This document shows, piece after piece, positions 35,173 through 43,576 of a stretch of 43,882 bases of DNA; positions within the stretch are counted from its first letter, which is position 1, and every line of letters starts with the position of its first letter. The stretch comes from Ignavibacteriota bacterium. GTDB taxonomy: Bacteria > Bacteroidota > Ignavibacteria > UBA10030 > UBA6906. Where the stretch lies: assembly GCA_003162635.1 (NCBI GenBank), contig PMNE01000014.1, positions 8,898 through 52,779 of the forward strand, given 5' to 3'. The notes under the pieces are model-generated. The model saw only the letters and a list, made by a program, of their open reading frames with translations, was not told the DNA's origin and did no database searches. A program made the position numbers and the translations under genes.

Positions 35173-35700
35173 GTGAAGACATGCCTTCTTTCTTTGATGA
35201 CCGCGGGGATGCTGCTCGGAACGGCAGGCGCCATCGCCCAGCAGCGGATCGCCTACGTCAACTCCACCAAGATCTTCCAGGAACTTCCCGCCGCCCAGGA
35301 AGCACAGAGGAAGATCGACGGGATCAGCAAGCCCCTGCAGGACTCCCTTGATACTATGCAGAAGGACCTGCAGGCGCAGTACGAGGAATATCAGAAAAAG
35401 GAAGCGCTGTACAACGACGCCACCAAGAAGAGCGAGCAGCAGCGGCTCATCGAGTACGAGCGGCGTGTCCAGCAGTTCCGTACTGAAAAGTTCGGACAGG
35501 AGGGCGATCTGGCAAAGCAGACCGAGTTGATCATCAACCCGATCCGCGACAGGATCAAAGCCGCCATCGCCGCTGTCGCGAAAGAAGAACGGTACAACTT
35601 CGTCTTCGACAAGACCGATCAGATTCAGATTCTCCTGTACGGCGATGCGAAGGACGATGTCACGTACAAAGTGATCGACAAGCTGAAACGCGGTAAGTAG
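35173..35700 (+). CDS. skp: periplasmic chaperone, OmpH/Skp family (first copy)
   Basis: The chosen start is GTG at 35173 with AGGGG upstream, giving 175 aa; the track ORF starts within bamA. The signal peptide is VKTCLLSLMTAGMLLGTAGAIAQ. The mature protein opens QRIAYVNSTKIFQELPAAQEAQRKID, the typical OmpH start, and then has a long coiled-coil region rich in Gln, Glu and Lys. It carries unfolded barrel proteins to BamA. A second Skp-like gene follows after 22 nt. Confidence 0.9.
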   Translation: MKTCLLSLMTAGMLLGTAGAIAQQRIAYVNSTKIFQELPAAQEAQRKIDGISKPLQDSLDTMQKDLQAQYEEYQKKEALYNDATKKSEQQRLIEYERRVQQFRTEKFGQEGDLAKQTELIINPIRDRIKAAIAAVAKEERYNFVFDKTDQIQILLYGDAKDDVTYKVIDKLKRGK

Positions 35701-35722
35701 TCATCTCCGGGGAGGGGTTCGT

Positions 35723-36244
35723 ATGAGACGGATGCTGTTCGTTGCGCTGGTCCTTGCCTGCGCATGTGCGGGGGCCAACGCCCAGATGAAGATCGGCTAC
35801 ATCAACTCCGAGACCATCATGGCGACATTACCGGAGGCGGTGGATGCGCAGAAATCGCTCGATCTGCTCGTTTCCGGCTGGGAGACCGAGCTGCAAAAGA
35901 TGCAGGCCGACTGGAAGAAGAAGTTCGATGAGTACGACAAGAAGAAACTGATCCTGACCGATCAGGTCCGCGCCGATCAGGAAAAGCAACTGCGCGACCT
36001 CGACCAGAGCATCACTGACTACCGGAACAAAAAATTCGGCCAGAACGGTGAACTCTTCCAGAAGCAGAATGAGGTGATGAAGCCGTTGCAGAACAAGATG
36101 TTCAAGGTGCTTGAGGACATTGCAAAGGAAGACGGCTTCGACTACGTGTTCGACAGGAGCGGTGAAGTTTTGCTGCTCTACGCGAACGACAAGTACGACC
36201 TCACGCAGCAGGTGCTCACACGCATGCAGCGGTTCGGCAAGTGA
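35723..36244 (+). CDS. periplasmic chaperone, OmpH/Skp family (second copy)
   Basis: This 173-aa protein has GGGGAGGGG just before the ATG. The signal peptide (MRRMLFVALVLACACAGANAQ) is followed by MKIGYINSETIMATLPEAVDAQKSLD. The coiled-coil arms (KKKFDEYDKKKLILTDQVRADQEKQL) are as in Skp. It is clearly a paralogue of the gene before it: both share the YNFVFDKT/FDYVFDRSGEVLLLY-type C-terminal end. Tandem Skp genes between bamA and lpxD are frequent in Bacteroidota. They may form mixed trimers. Confidence 0.88.
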   Translation: MRRMLFVALVLACACAGANAQMKIGYINSETIMATLPEAVDAQKSLDLLVSGWETELQKMQADWKKKFDEYDKKKLILTDQVRADQEKQLRDLDQSITDYRNKKFGQNGELFQKQNEVMKPLQNKMFKVLEDIAKEDGFDYVFDRSGEVLLLYANDKYDLTQQVLTRMQRFGK

Positions 36245-36254
36245 GCAATCCGAC

Positions 36255-37325
36255 ATGATGACTGTCCGTGATATTGCCGGCGCGCTGCGGGCGGATGTCG
36301 AAGGGGATGCCTCGCTTCCGATTCGCCGGGTTGCAAAGATCGAGGAAGCGGAGTCGGCGGACATCACGTTCGTGGCCAACCCGAAATATTTAAAATATCT
36401 TGACGCGACAAGGGCGGGTGCGGTGATCATCGGCAGGAAGATCTCCGCCTCGTCACGCCCGGACGGGCGCAACCCGGTCTATCTCCGCGTCGACGATCCC
36501 TACGCCTCTTTTCTGAAAGTCCTTACCCTTTTTCAGCCCCCCGAAGACCCCCTCCCCCCCGGTATCCACCCGAGTGCGCTCGTCGATCCTTCCGCGACAT
36601 TGGGAAGCGACGTCCGTATCGGTGCCTTGGCGGTCGTCGGGGAACGGTGCACGATCGGCGACGGCTCAGTCATCATGCAGGGGGTTGTCGTGGGAAGGGG
36701 GGTAACGGTGGGCAGGCGCACGCTCCTCCATCCCAACGTCACCATCCGTGACGGGTGTGCGATCGGGAGCCGGGTGGTGATCCACGCAGGGACGGTGATC
36801 GGCAGCGATGGGTTCGGGTTTGCCCCTCTTCCCGACGGGACGTACGAGAAGATCCCCCAGTTGGGGATTGTTGCCATCGGGGACGATGTCGAGATCGGCG
36901 CAAATTGCGCCATTGACCGGGCGACCATGGGAGAAACACGCATCGAACGAGGAGCCAAACTCGACAACCTGATCCAGATCGCCCACAATGTCGTCGTCGG
37001 AGAGAACACCGTCATGGCGGGACAGTCGGGCGTCTCAGGCAGCACCAAGATAGGGAAGAGGAACATGATTGGCGGGCAGGTGGGGTTTGCAGGGCATCTG
37101 GAGATCGCCGATGACAGCAAGTGGGCGGCCCAAAGCGGCGTACACAAATCGGCTCTTCAGCCCGGCGGCTCGTATTTTGGGACCCCTGCCAGAGGGTTTC
37201 GTGAGGCCTCGAAGATTCACGGTGCAATGGCCCAGCTCCCCGATGCCCTGAACACGATCCGTCAGCTCACGGCGGAGATCGCTCAGCTCCGGAAGGAAAT
37301 CGAAGCTCTCAAAGCGCAGCCCTGA
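36255..37325 (+). CDS. lpxD: UDP-3-O-(3-hydroxyacyl)glucosamine N-acyltransferase LpxD
   Basis: This is 356 aa from the ATG at 36255 (MMTVRDIAGAL); the track ORF begins inside skp. The N-terminal uridine-binding domain is followed by a left-handed beta-helix made of hexapeptide repeats (IGDGSVIMQGVVVGRGVTVGRRTLL), with the catalytic His in LDNLIQIAHNVVVGENTV. A C-terminal helix (NTIRQLTAEIAQLRKEIEAL) ends the protein. It adds the second acyl chain in lipid A synthesis. The fused lpxC-fabZ and lpxA follow. Confidence 0.94.
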   Translation: MMTVRDIAGALRADVEGDASLPIRRVAKIEEAESADITFVANPKYLKYLDATRAGAVIIGRKISASSRPDGRNPVYLRVDDPYASFLKVLTLFQPPEDPLPPGIHPSALVDPSATLGSDVRIGALAVVGERCTIGDGSVIMQGVVVGRGVTVGRRTLLHPNVTIRDGCAIGSRVVIHAGTVIGSDGFGFAPLPDGTYEKIPQLGIVAIGDDVEIGANCAIDRATMGETRIERGAKLDNLIQIAHNVVVGENTVMAGQSGVSGSTKIGKRNMIGGQVGFAGHLEIADDSKWAAQSGVHKSALQPGGSYFGTPARGFREASKIHGAMAQLPDALNTIRQLTAEIAQLRKEIEALKAQP

Positions 37326-37382
37326 GGACGGTCGGGATGCACCTCGTCCCGGGGCCTTGCTTCTCAGTAACGTGGAGCCATC

Positions 37383-38855
37383 ATGCTCGTTCAACAGCGT
37401 ACCATCAAACACCCGGTGTCCATGAGCGGCACCGGACTCCACACCGGCAATATCGCCACGATGACCTTCAAGCCGGCGCCGGAGAACTACGGCATCCGCT
37501 TCCGCCGCATCGACCTCGGCGGCTCCCCTGAAGTCCCCGCCGACGTCGACCACGTCGTCGACATTTCCCGCGGCACGACAATCGAAGTGGGCGATGCGAG
37601 GGTCCATACCGTCGAGCATGTCATGGCTGCGATCGTCGGATTGCAGATTGACAACATCCTCATCGAACTTGATGCCAACGAGCCGCCGGTCGGCGATGGG
37701 AGCGCCAAGCCCTACGTCGAAGTTCTGCTCCGGGCGGGATTCGAAATGCAGGAGGCGGCGAAGGACTATCTCATCATCGATCAGACCGTCCACTATCACA
37801 ATGAGGAGAAGAAGGTCGATATCGTCGCACTGCCGACCGACGACTACCGGATTACGGTGATGGTGGACTACAACAACCCCGCTCTGGGGAGCCAGCACAC
37901 AGGTCTCTTCAACCTTGAGAAGGAGTTCGTGACCGAGTTTGCGCCATGCCGGACGTTCTGCTTCCTGCATGAAGTGGAGCTCCTCCATGAAGCCGGACTC
38001 ATCCGGGGAGGAAACCTCGACAATGCCATTGTCATCGTCGATCGCAAGCTCGACGATGCAGAGATCAAACGCATCTCCGTGAAGCTCGGGATCAAAGACG
38101 CGGTGATCCTCGGGAGCAACGGCGTTCTCAACGACCGGCCGCTGCGCTTCCCGAACGAGCCGGCGCGACACAAGCTCCTCGACCTCATGGGAGACCTCGC
38201 GCTCATCGGTGTTCCCCTAAAAGCGCAAATCCTCGCGGCGCGGCCGGGGCACGCCAGCAACATCGAATTCGCCAGGATGATCCGGAAGCTCTACCAGAAG
38301 AAGAAAATCATCCGGAAATACCAGCACGAAAGGAAAGAGGGGGTTGTCTTTGATATCAACGCCATTAAGAGGATTCTCCCTCATCGGTATCCCTTCCTGC
38401 TGATCGACAAGATTATCGACTTCCGGATCGACGAAAAGATCGTCGGAGTCAAGAATGTCACCATCAACGAGCCCTTCTTCGAAGGGCACTTCCCCGGCCA
38501 ACCGGTGATGCCGGGCGTCCTTATCCTTGAGGGGATGGCCCAGACCGGCGGTATCCTCCTCCTCAATGGCATCGAGAATCCCGGCGACCTGCTCGTCTAC
38601 TTCATGTCGATCAACAACGCCAAGTTCCGCCGCCCTGTTCTTCCCGGTGACCAGCTCGTCTTTGAGCTTACCCTGATCAGCAGGAAGAGCAAGATCTGTC
38701 AGATGAAGGGGATGGCCTTTGTGGACGGTACGCTGGTTGCGGAGGCGGAGATGATGGCCTCGCTCGTCCCCCGAAACGCCGCGCAACAGAAAACGGGAGG
38801 AGAAAGCGGTTCTTCTTCGAATCCTCTTTCCCGCTCTACTCCAACAATGAACTGA
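37383..38855 (+). CDS. lpxC/fabZ: LpxC-FabZ fusion: UDP-3-O-acyl-GlcNAc deacetylase / 3-hydroxyacyl-ACP dehydratase
   Basis: This 490-aa protein has two enzymes in one chain. Residues 1 to about 305 are LpxC: SGTGLHTG, VHTVEHVMAA (zinc-binding His), and RHKLLDLMGDLALIG with the third zinc ligand region. Residues about 320-470 are FabZ: LPHRYPFLLIDKI, EPFFEGHFPGQPVMPGVLILEGMAQ with the catalytic His and Glu. The deacetylase makes the committed step of lipid A; the dehydratase competes for the same hydroxyacyl-ACP pool in fatty acid synthesis. The linker (IRKLYQKKKIIRKYQHERKEG) is basic. GGAG precedes the ATG. The fusion is known in Bacteroidota and supports the taxonomic placement. Confidence 0.96.
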   Translation: MLVQQRTIKHPVSMSGTGLHTGNIATMTFKPAPENYGIRFRRIDLGGSPEVPADVDHVVDISRGTTIEVGDARVHTVEHVMAAIVGLQIDNILIELDANEPPVGDGSAKPYVEVLLRAGFEMQEAAKDYLIIDQTVHYHNEEKKVDIVALPTDDYRITVMVDYNNPALGSQHTGLFNLEKEFVTEFAPCRTFCFLHEVELLHEAGLIRGGNLDNAIVIVDRKLDDAEIKRISVKLGIKDAVILGSNGVLNDRPLRFPNEPARHKLLDLMGDLALIGVPLKAQILAARPGHASNIEFARMIRKLYQKKKIIRKYQHERKEGVVFDINAIKRILPHRYPFLLIDKIIDFRIDEKIVGVKNVTINEPFFEGHFPGQPVMPGVLILEGMAQTGGILLLNGIENPGDLLVYFMSINNAKFRRPVLPGDQLVFELTLISRKSKICQMKGMAFVDGTLVAEAEMMASLVPRNAAQQKTGGESGSSSNPLSRSTPTMN

Positions 38856-38863
38856 CACAGCAC

Positions 38864-39664
38864 ATGAATGCGACAATTGATCCCCGTGCCGTGGTGAGCC
38901 CGAAGGCCCGCCTCGGCACGAATGTTTCCATCGGTCCTTTCACTATCGTGGAGGATGGGGCGGAGATCAGCGACGGTACGGTCATCGAGGCGAATGCGTT
39001 GATTGGAAGAGGAGCTCGCATTGGGAAGGACTGCCACGTCCACCACGGTGCCGTGATCGGGCATGTCCCCCAGGATCTGAAATACAACGACGAGTCAACC
39101 ACCTGCGAGATCGGCGAGCGAACGACCGTGCGGGAATATGCCGTATTCCACCGCGGAACGGGGGAGGGGGGACGCACTGTCATCGGGAGCGATTGCTTCC
39201 TGATGGCGTTCACCCATGTCGCCCACGATTGCCGTCTCGGCAATCACGTCATCATGGCCAACGCCGTCATGATGGCCGGACACTGCGAGGTGGGTGACTG
39301 GGTCACTCTCGGCGGCATTACACCGATCCACCAGTTCGTCCGGATCGGCTGCCACGCCATGGTGGGAGGCGGGTTGCGTGTCCCGAAGGATGTTCCGCCC
39401 TACATTCTTGCGGGGGGCGAGCCGCTGGTCTTCGAAGGACTGAATTCTGTCGGGCTCCGACGGAGGGGTTTCCTTCCGCAGACGCTTGCTGCGCTGGATA
39501 GGGCATATGAGATCATCTATCGATCGAAGCTGAACGTCTCCCAGGCAATCGCGCGCATTCGTGACGATGCGTCCCTCATGGGTCACCCGGAGGTGGCCAC
39601 GGTTGTTGAGTTCGTCACGGGGAGCAAACGGGGTATCATCCCGGGCCCCCGGTTGCGCGCCTGA
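38864..39664 (+). CDS. lpxA: UDP-N-acetylglucosamine O-acyltransferase LpxA
   Basis: This 266-aa protein is a hexapeptide-repeat beta-helix (IGPFTIVEDGAEISDGTVIEANALIGRGARIG), with the catalytic His context FTHVAHDCRLGNHVIMANAVMMAGH and the conserved NSVGLRRRGF segment before a helical C-terminus. It transfers the first 3-hydroxyacyl chain, the first step of lipid A. It starts 8 nt after the lpxC-fabZ stop codon. Next comes a lipoate-related gene. Confidence 0.95.
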   Translation: MNATIDPRAVVSPKARLGTNVSIGPFTIVEDGAEISDGTVIEANALIGRGARIGKDCHVHHGAVIGHVPQDLKYNDESTTCEIGERTTVREYAVFHRGTGEGGRTVIGSDCFLMAFTHVAHDCRLGNHVIMANAVMMAGHCEVGDWVTLGGITPIHQFVRIGCHAMVGGGLRVPKDVPPYILAGGEPLVFEGLNSVGLRRRGFLPQTLAALDRAYEIIYRSKLNVSQAIARIRDDASLMGHPEVATVVEFVTGSKRGIIPGPRLRA

Positions 39665-39668
39665 GACC

Positions 39669-40460
39669 ATGGAGAGTTCTCCCTGGACTTTTCTTGACAC
39701 GGGCAAACGAAGCGGCGCCTACAACATGGCGTACGATGAGGCGCTTGCCCGCGAACTGGCGCAGAGGCCGGGAACGCCGACGCTTCGTTTTTTCGAGTGG
39801 CAGCCGTGGGCGATTTCGCTCGGTCACCATCAGAAGACGAGCGATCTGGACGAGGGACGCTGCAAAGCCGACGGCATCGACATCGTCCACCGCCCGACAG
39901 GCGGGCGGGCCATTTTCCACGCCGAAGAACTGACGTATAGCGTCGTGATGGCAGCCGGCAGGAAGAGCATCCTTCAGGTGTACAACGACATCAGCCGTGC
40001 CTTGATCCGTGGCCTTGCATTGTACGGTGTTGACGCCGCGCTGCAGAAGGTCCAGCCGAATTTCTCCGAGGAATACCGGAGCCCCTCCTCTGTTCCCTGT
40101 TTCAGCAGTTCGGCCCGGTATGAGATCGAGTGGGAAGGGAGGAAACTCGTGGGGAGCGCGCAGAGGCGTTTCCACGAGGGAGAGCGCGATGTTGTGCTCC
40201 AGCACGGATCGATTCTTTGCGGTCCGGCCCATATGCGCCTGGTCGACTATCTTGCTGTCACGGATCCGGCGGTCCGCGGGCAGATCCGGCGAACGCTGAC
40301 AGAAAAGACCGCCGATCTCGGGATGATCACGGGGAAGACCGTCGAGAGAGAAAAGCTGGCGGCCTGCCTCCGCCGCGGGTTTGAGGAGGCATGGGGGATC
40401 ACCTGGGAAGAGAGATCAGTGCCGAAAAACTTCATGCACAAGGGAGCCGGACTGCCATGA
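39669..40460 (+). CDS. lipoate-protein ligase A/octanoyltransferase LipM-family protein
   Basis: This is 263 aa from ATG 39669 ([16 protein letters not shown]); the track start lies in lpxA. Motifs are [27 protein letters not shown] (the RRxxGGGxxxH-like substrate loop) and KLVGSAQRR with a later LQHGSIL. A Cys sits in [18 protein letters not shown], about where the LipM catalytic cysteine is found. It has no C-terminal accessory domain, which fits LipM (octanoyl transfer from ACP) as well as short LplA forms. Its stop codon overlaps the panB start (ATGA). It supplies lipoyl groups for 2-oxoacid dehydrogenases. Confidence 0.85.
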   Translation: MESSPWTFLDTGKRSGAYNMAYDEALARELAQRPGTPTLRFFEWQPWAISLGHHQKTSDLDEGRCKADGIDIVHRPTGGRAIFHAEELTYSVVMAAGRKSILQVYNDISRALIRGLALYGVDAALQKVQPNFSEEYRSPSSVPCFSSSARYEIEWEGRKLVGSAQRRFHEGERDVVLQHGSILCGPAHMRLVDYLAVTDPAVRGQIRRTLTEKTADLGMITGKTVEREKLAACLRRGFEEAWGITWEERSVPKNFMHKGAGLP

Positions 40461-41278
40461 GCGTATCTCGAACGAAGAACCCGCGCGTCGTCACGACGAG
40501 GACGTTGACGACAATGAAACGGATGGGGGAAAGGATCGCCATGCTGACGGCGTACGACTACCTCGTGGCGAAATATCTCGACCAGGTGGGAATTGACATC
40601 ATTCTCGTCGGCGATTCTGTCGGCAATGTCGTCCAGGGACACGAGACGACGCTCCCCGTGACGGTGGACGACATGATCTACCATGCGAAGGCGGTGAAGC
40701 GCGCGGTGAAGAACGCGCTCATCGTCGTTGACATGCCGTTCATGTCCTACCAAACCAGCATCGATGATGCCGTGCGGAACTGCGGCCGGGTCATGAAGGA
40801 GGTGGGGGTGGGAGCGGTGAAACTGGAAGGGGGGGAGTACATTGCCGATATCGTCCGGCACCTCGTGAAGATCGGGATTCCCGTGATGGGACACCTGGGT
40901 CTCACGCCCCAGTCGATCAACAAATTTGGCACATACGAAGTGCGGGCCCAGGACAGGCGGGAAGGTGCGCAGGTGCTGCGGGATGCGAAAGTGCTTGAGG
41001 ACGCCGGAGTGTTCGCCATCGTGCTGGAGAAGATTCCGTCGAAGCTCGCCCGCAATGTGTCGGCATCGGTGAAGATTCCCACGATCGGAATTGGTGCGGG
41101 CCCCTTCTGCGACGGGCAAGTGCTTGTTGTGTACGACATGCTCGGGTTGACGGAAGAGTTCAAGCCGCGGTTCGTCCGGAGGTATGCCGAGCTGGCGGAT
41201 ATCTTGCGGGGGGCGTTTCGCACCTACATCGGGGATGTCAAGGGGAAGAGCTTCCCGACCATGAAAGAAAGCTATTAG
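40457..41278 (+). CDS. panB: 3-methyl-2-oxobutanoate hydroxymethyltransferase PanB
   Basis: This is 273 aa from ATG 40457. It has [30 protein letters not shown], the magnesium-binding Asp and the conserved Glu of LEKIP, and a [24 protein letters not shown]-terminal signature. It makes ketopantoate in pantothenate and coenzyme A synthesis. The other pan genes are not here. It overlaps the stop codon of the LipM-like gene by 4 nt; surE follows 5 nt after its stop, so the three are probably one message. Confidence 0.96.
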   Translation: MSVSRTKNPRVVTTRTLTTMKRMGERIAMLTAYDYLVAKYLDQVGIDIILVGDSVGNVVQGHETTLPVTVDDMIYHAKAVKRAVKNALIVVDMPFMSYQTSIDDAVRNCGRVMKEVGVGAVKLEGGEYIADIVRHLVKIGIPVMGHLGLTPQSINKFGTYEVRAQDRREGAQVLRDAKVLEDAGVFAIVLEKIPSKLARNVSASVKIPTIGIGAGPFCDGQVLVVYDMLGLTEEFKPRFVRRYAELADILRGAFRTYIGDVKGKSFPTMKESY

Positions 41279-41283
41279 AGGCT

Positions 41284-42054
41284 ATGGCACTTCACGTCTT
41301 GATCAGCAATGATGATGGGATCGCGGCACCGGGGATTCATGCCCTGGTGAAGGAGATCAGGAAAATCGCCAAGGTGACGGTGGTGGCACCCGATCGGCAA
41401 CAGAGCGCCGTCGGTCACGCCATCACCATGAACTACCCGCTCCGTGCCATCCCGTATGAAAGGGACGGCGAGTTCTTCGGCTATGCGGTGGACGGGACGC
41501 CGGCGGATGCGGTAAAGCTGGGAGTTCGGTACCTCCTGAAGGAGAGACCCGATCTCGTCGTGTCGGGCATCAACCATGGGTCCAATACGGCGATCAACAT
41601 CCTTTATTCGGGAACCGTTTCCGCAGCGACGGAAGGGACGGTGCTGGGGATCCCGTCGATCGCGGTGTCGCTCACGACATATGACGAGGCGGATTTTACG
41701 TACGCGGCGAAGTTCTCCGCCCGCCTGGCGGCGGTCGTTCTGGAGAGGGGTCTGCCGGCAGGGACGTTGCTGAATGTCAATGTTCCCGCGGTTTCTCCCG
41801 AGCGGATAGCGGGGATCCGGATCACCCGGCAGGGAAAATCGACGTGGGAGGACACATTCGATGTGAGGCGCGATCCTGCCAATCGTGAGTATTTTTGGTT
41901 GACGGGACGGATGGTGACGACCGATACCGATCCGTCCACCGATCAGATTGCTATAAAGGAGAATTATATCTCTATCTCTCCCATCCGGTACGATTTGACC
42001 GATGCGGCAATGGTGGAAGCAATGAAGGAGTGGGGCGTCGGGGACCTGAAGTAG
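41284..42054 (+). CDS. surE: 5'/3'-nucleotidase SurE
   Basis: This 256-aa protein begins HVLISNDDGIAAPGIHAL with the metal-binding DD pair, followed by VVAPDRQQSAVGHAIT and SGINHGSNTAINILYSGTVSAA, all SurE hallmarks. It dephosphorylates nucleoside monophosphates (and polyphosphate in some species) and is tied to stationary-phase survival. GAGG precedes the ATG. It is the last gene of the uppS-to-surE block. The next gene, pfkA, has its own promoter candidate. Confidence 0.95.
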   Translation: MALHVLISNDDGIAAPGIHALVKEIRKIAKVTVVAPDRQQSAVGHAITMNYPLRAIPYERDGEFFGYAVDGTPADAVKLGVRYLLKERPDLVVSGINHGSNTAINILYSGTVSAATEGTVLGIPSIAVSLTTYDEADFTYAAKFSARLAAVVLERGLPAGTLLNVNVPAVSPERIAGIRITRQGKSTWEDTFDVRRDPANREYFWLTGRMVTTDTDPSTDQIAIKENYISISPIRYDLTDAAMVEAMKEWGVGDLK

Positions 42055-42234
42055 CCGGCCAGTTGTCCTCAGGTGCCTTCCGTGACGGTCCCGAAGAGGC
42101 CCGGCCGCCTGCCCGACAGCCGCACGACCGGCAACAGTTCTTCCCCACCGTTCCTTCAATAAGTAATCTCATTTGGCAATGATACGTTAGATTGTAAGGA
42201 ATTATACTGTTTTATGCTTCATATCGTCGTCTGA

Positions 42235-42263
42235 TTGATTCCGAGACCTTTTTTTTGTAGGTT
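42235..42263 (+). promoter_or_regulatory. candidate pfkA promoter
   Basis: TTGATT-N17-TAGGTT lies in the 249-nt AT-rich gap after surE, 40 nt before the pfkA ATG. The spacer contains a run of eight T. No other clear feature is seen in that gap. Confidence 0.42.
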
Positions 42264-42303
42264 ACGAACGGGAGTTTCAAGGAACAAGAACGAACAGAAG
42301 ACT

Positions 42304-43269
42304 ATGAAGAGAATAGGGGTGTATACAAGCGGGGGAGATGCGCCCGGGATGAACGCATGCGTGCGTGCGGTGGTGCGGGCCGGTTTATACAACGGCTGCG
42401 AGATGGTGGGGATTCAGCACGGATATGAGGGAATGATCGAGGGAAAATTTGTGGATCTGGATGCGCGGGCGGTTGCGAACATCATCCAGCGGGGGGGGAC
42501 CATTTTGCGGACGGCCAGGTCCGAGCGGTTTCGCACTCCCGAGGGGCGTGTGAAGGCGGCGGAAAATCTTAAGGGGGCCGGGGTTGAGGGGTTGGTGGCG
42601 ATAGGAGGGGACGGCACGTTTCAGGGGGCGGTGCGTCTGAACGAAGAGCACGGCGTTGCCATTGTCGGTGTTCCCGGGACGATCGACAACGATCTGTTCG
42701 GGACGGATTTCACGATCGGTTACGACACGGCGGTCAATACCGCGATGGAGGCGATCGACAAGATCAGGGACACGGCGGCGTCGCACGATCGTCTCTTCTA
42801 TGTGGAGGTCATGGGGAGGGATGCGGGGTTCATCGCGCTGGATGTCGGGATTTCGAGCGGGGCGGAGTTTGTGGCAATCCCTGAGGCAAAGACGAATGTG
42901 CAGGCATTGCGCGAAGAATTGGAGGCTTTCAAGGGGGTGAAATCGAGCGCCATCATCATTGTGGCGGAGGGAGAGGAAGAGGGGGGTGCCTTCAGCCTGG
43001 CCGAGAAAATCAAGGATGCCGCAGGATATGATTATCGCGTCTGCGTCCTCGGCCATATTCAGCGGGGAGGGAGTCCGACGGCCAGCGACCGCATTCTCGC
43101 GAGCCGACTGGGGATTGCCTCAGTGGAAGCGTTATTGGAGGGGCAGACCAATGTGATGGTGGGGATCATCCATGGCCGGATCACCTTCACGCCATTGCGT
43201 ACGACATGGACCCAGCGAAAGACGGTAGACAACGAGTTGTGGCGTCTATCGAAAATACTCTCATTGTGA
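42304..43269 (+). CDS. pfkA: ATP-dependent 6-phosphofructokinase
   Basis: This is 321 aa from ATG 42304 (MKRIGVYTSGGDAPGMN); the track ORF begins 23 codons earlier without support. The motifs are TSGGDAPGMNACVR for ATP/phosphate binding, GGDGTFQGA (the Gly after GGD marks ATP rather than pyrophosphate dependence), PGTIDNDLFGTDFTIGYDTA with the catalytic Asp, and VEVMGRDAGFIAL and GHIQRGGSPTASDR for fructose-6-phosphate. It is the bacterial short form, a key glycolytic control enzyme. It stands alone between surE and the rRNA operon. Confidence 0.96.
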   Translation: MKRIGVYTSGGDAPGMNACVRAVVRAGLYNGCEMVGIQHGYEGMIEGKFVDLDARAVANIIQRGGTILRTARSERFRTPEGRVKAAENLKGAGVEGLVAIGGDGTFQGAVRLNEEHGVAIVGVPGTIDNDLFGTDFTIGYDTAVNTAMEAIDKIRDTAASHDRLFYVEVMGRDAGFIALDVGISSGAEFVAIPEAKTNVQALREELEAFKGVKSSAIIIVAEGEEEGGAFSLAEKIKDAAGYDYRVCVLGHIQRGGSPTASDRILASRLGIASVEALLEGQTNVMVGIIHGRITFTPLRTTWTQRKTVDNELWRLSKILSL

Positions 43270-43278
43270 AGATTTCTG

Positions 43279-43307
43279 TTGACTTTTTGGACTCAAAGCA
43301 TTATCAT
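43279..43307 (+). promoter_or_regulatory. rRNA operon promoter P1
   Basis: TTGACT-N17-TATCAT begins 10 nt after the pfkA stop codon. The downstream sequence ATAAGCCC is nearly the same as at P2, so P1 and P2 look like a duplicated promoter. Confidence 0.68.
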
Positions 43308-43370
43308 ATAAGCCCTTCCCTGAAACTGCGGTACTTCTGCAGATAAAGTTGCAAAGGTTCCCTTCAGGTA

Positions 43371-43399
43371 TTGACAAACAGGGCAGAATTTCGTATCAT
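43371..43399 (+). promoter_or_regulatory. rRNA operon promoter P2
   Basis: A perfect TTGACA, a 17-nt spacer and TATCAT are followed by AGAAGCCC, about 180 nt before the 16S gene. This is the strongest promoter match in the window and has the same -10 as P1, 92 nt upstream. Confidence 0.78.
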
Positions 43400-43440
43400 A
43401 GAAGCCCGCTCAAATTGCGGCCGGTTCCTCAAAAGACCGT

Positions 43441-43453
43441 TGTTCTTTGAAAA
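43441..43453 (+). promoter_or_regulatory. boxA-like antitermination site in rRNA leader
   Basis: TGTTCTTTGAAAA closely matches boxA (TGCTCTTTAACAA in E. coli), the RNA site bound by NusB/NusE. It lies downstream of both promoters. nusB is also encoded in this window at 7839. Confidence 0.6.
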
Positions 43454-43476
43454 ATAGTGTGCATAGCCATACGTCA

Positions 43477-43531
43477 ATCTTAGCAGAGTGTTCACCTTGG
43501 CTAAGATTCCCTCCGCAGAAGCGGCGGAGGG
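43477..43531 (+). other. two hairpins in the 16S leader
   Basis: ATCTTAGC pairs with GCTAAGAT (43477-43507, 15-nt loop). Directly after it CCCTCCGC pairs with GCGGAGGG (43509-43531, 7-nt loop). They may be processing or antitermination structures of the rRNA leader. The second stem is not followed by a U-tract, so a terminator is unlikely. Confidence 0.5.
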
Positions 43532-43576
43532 GGTAAATGCCAAACATCAGACTCAACAGTTGTGAGTGTAAAAACC

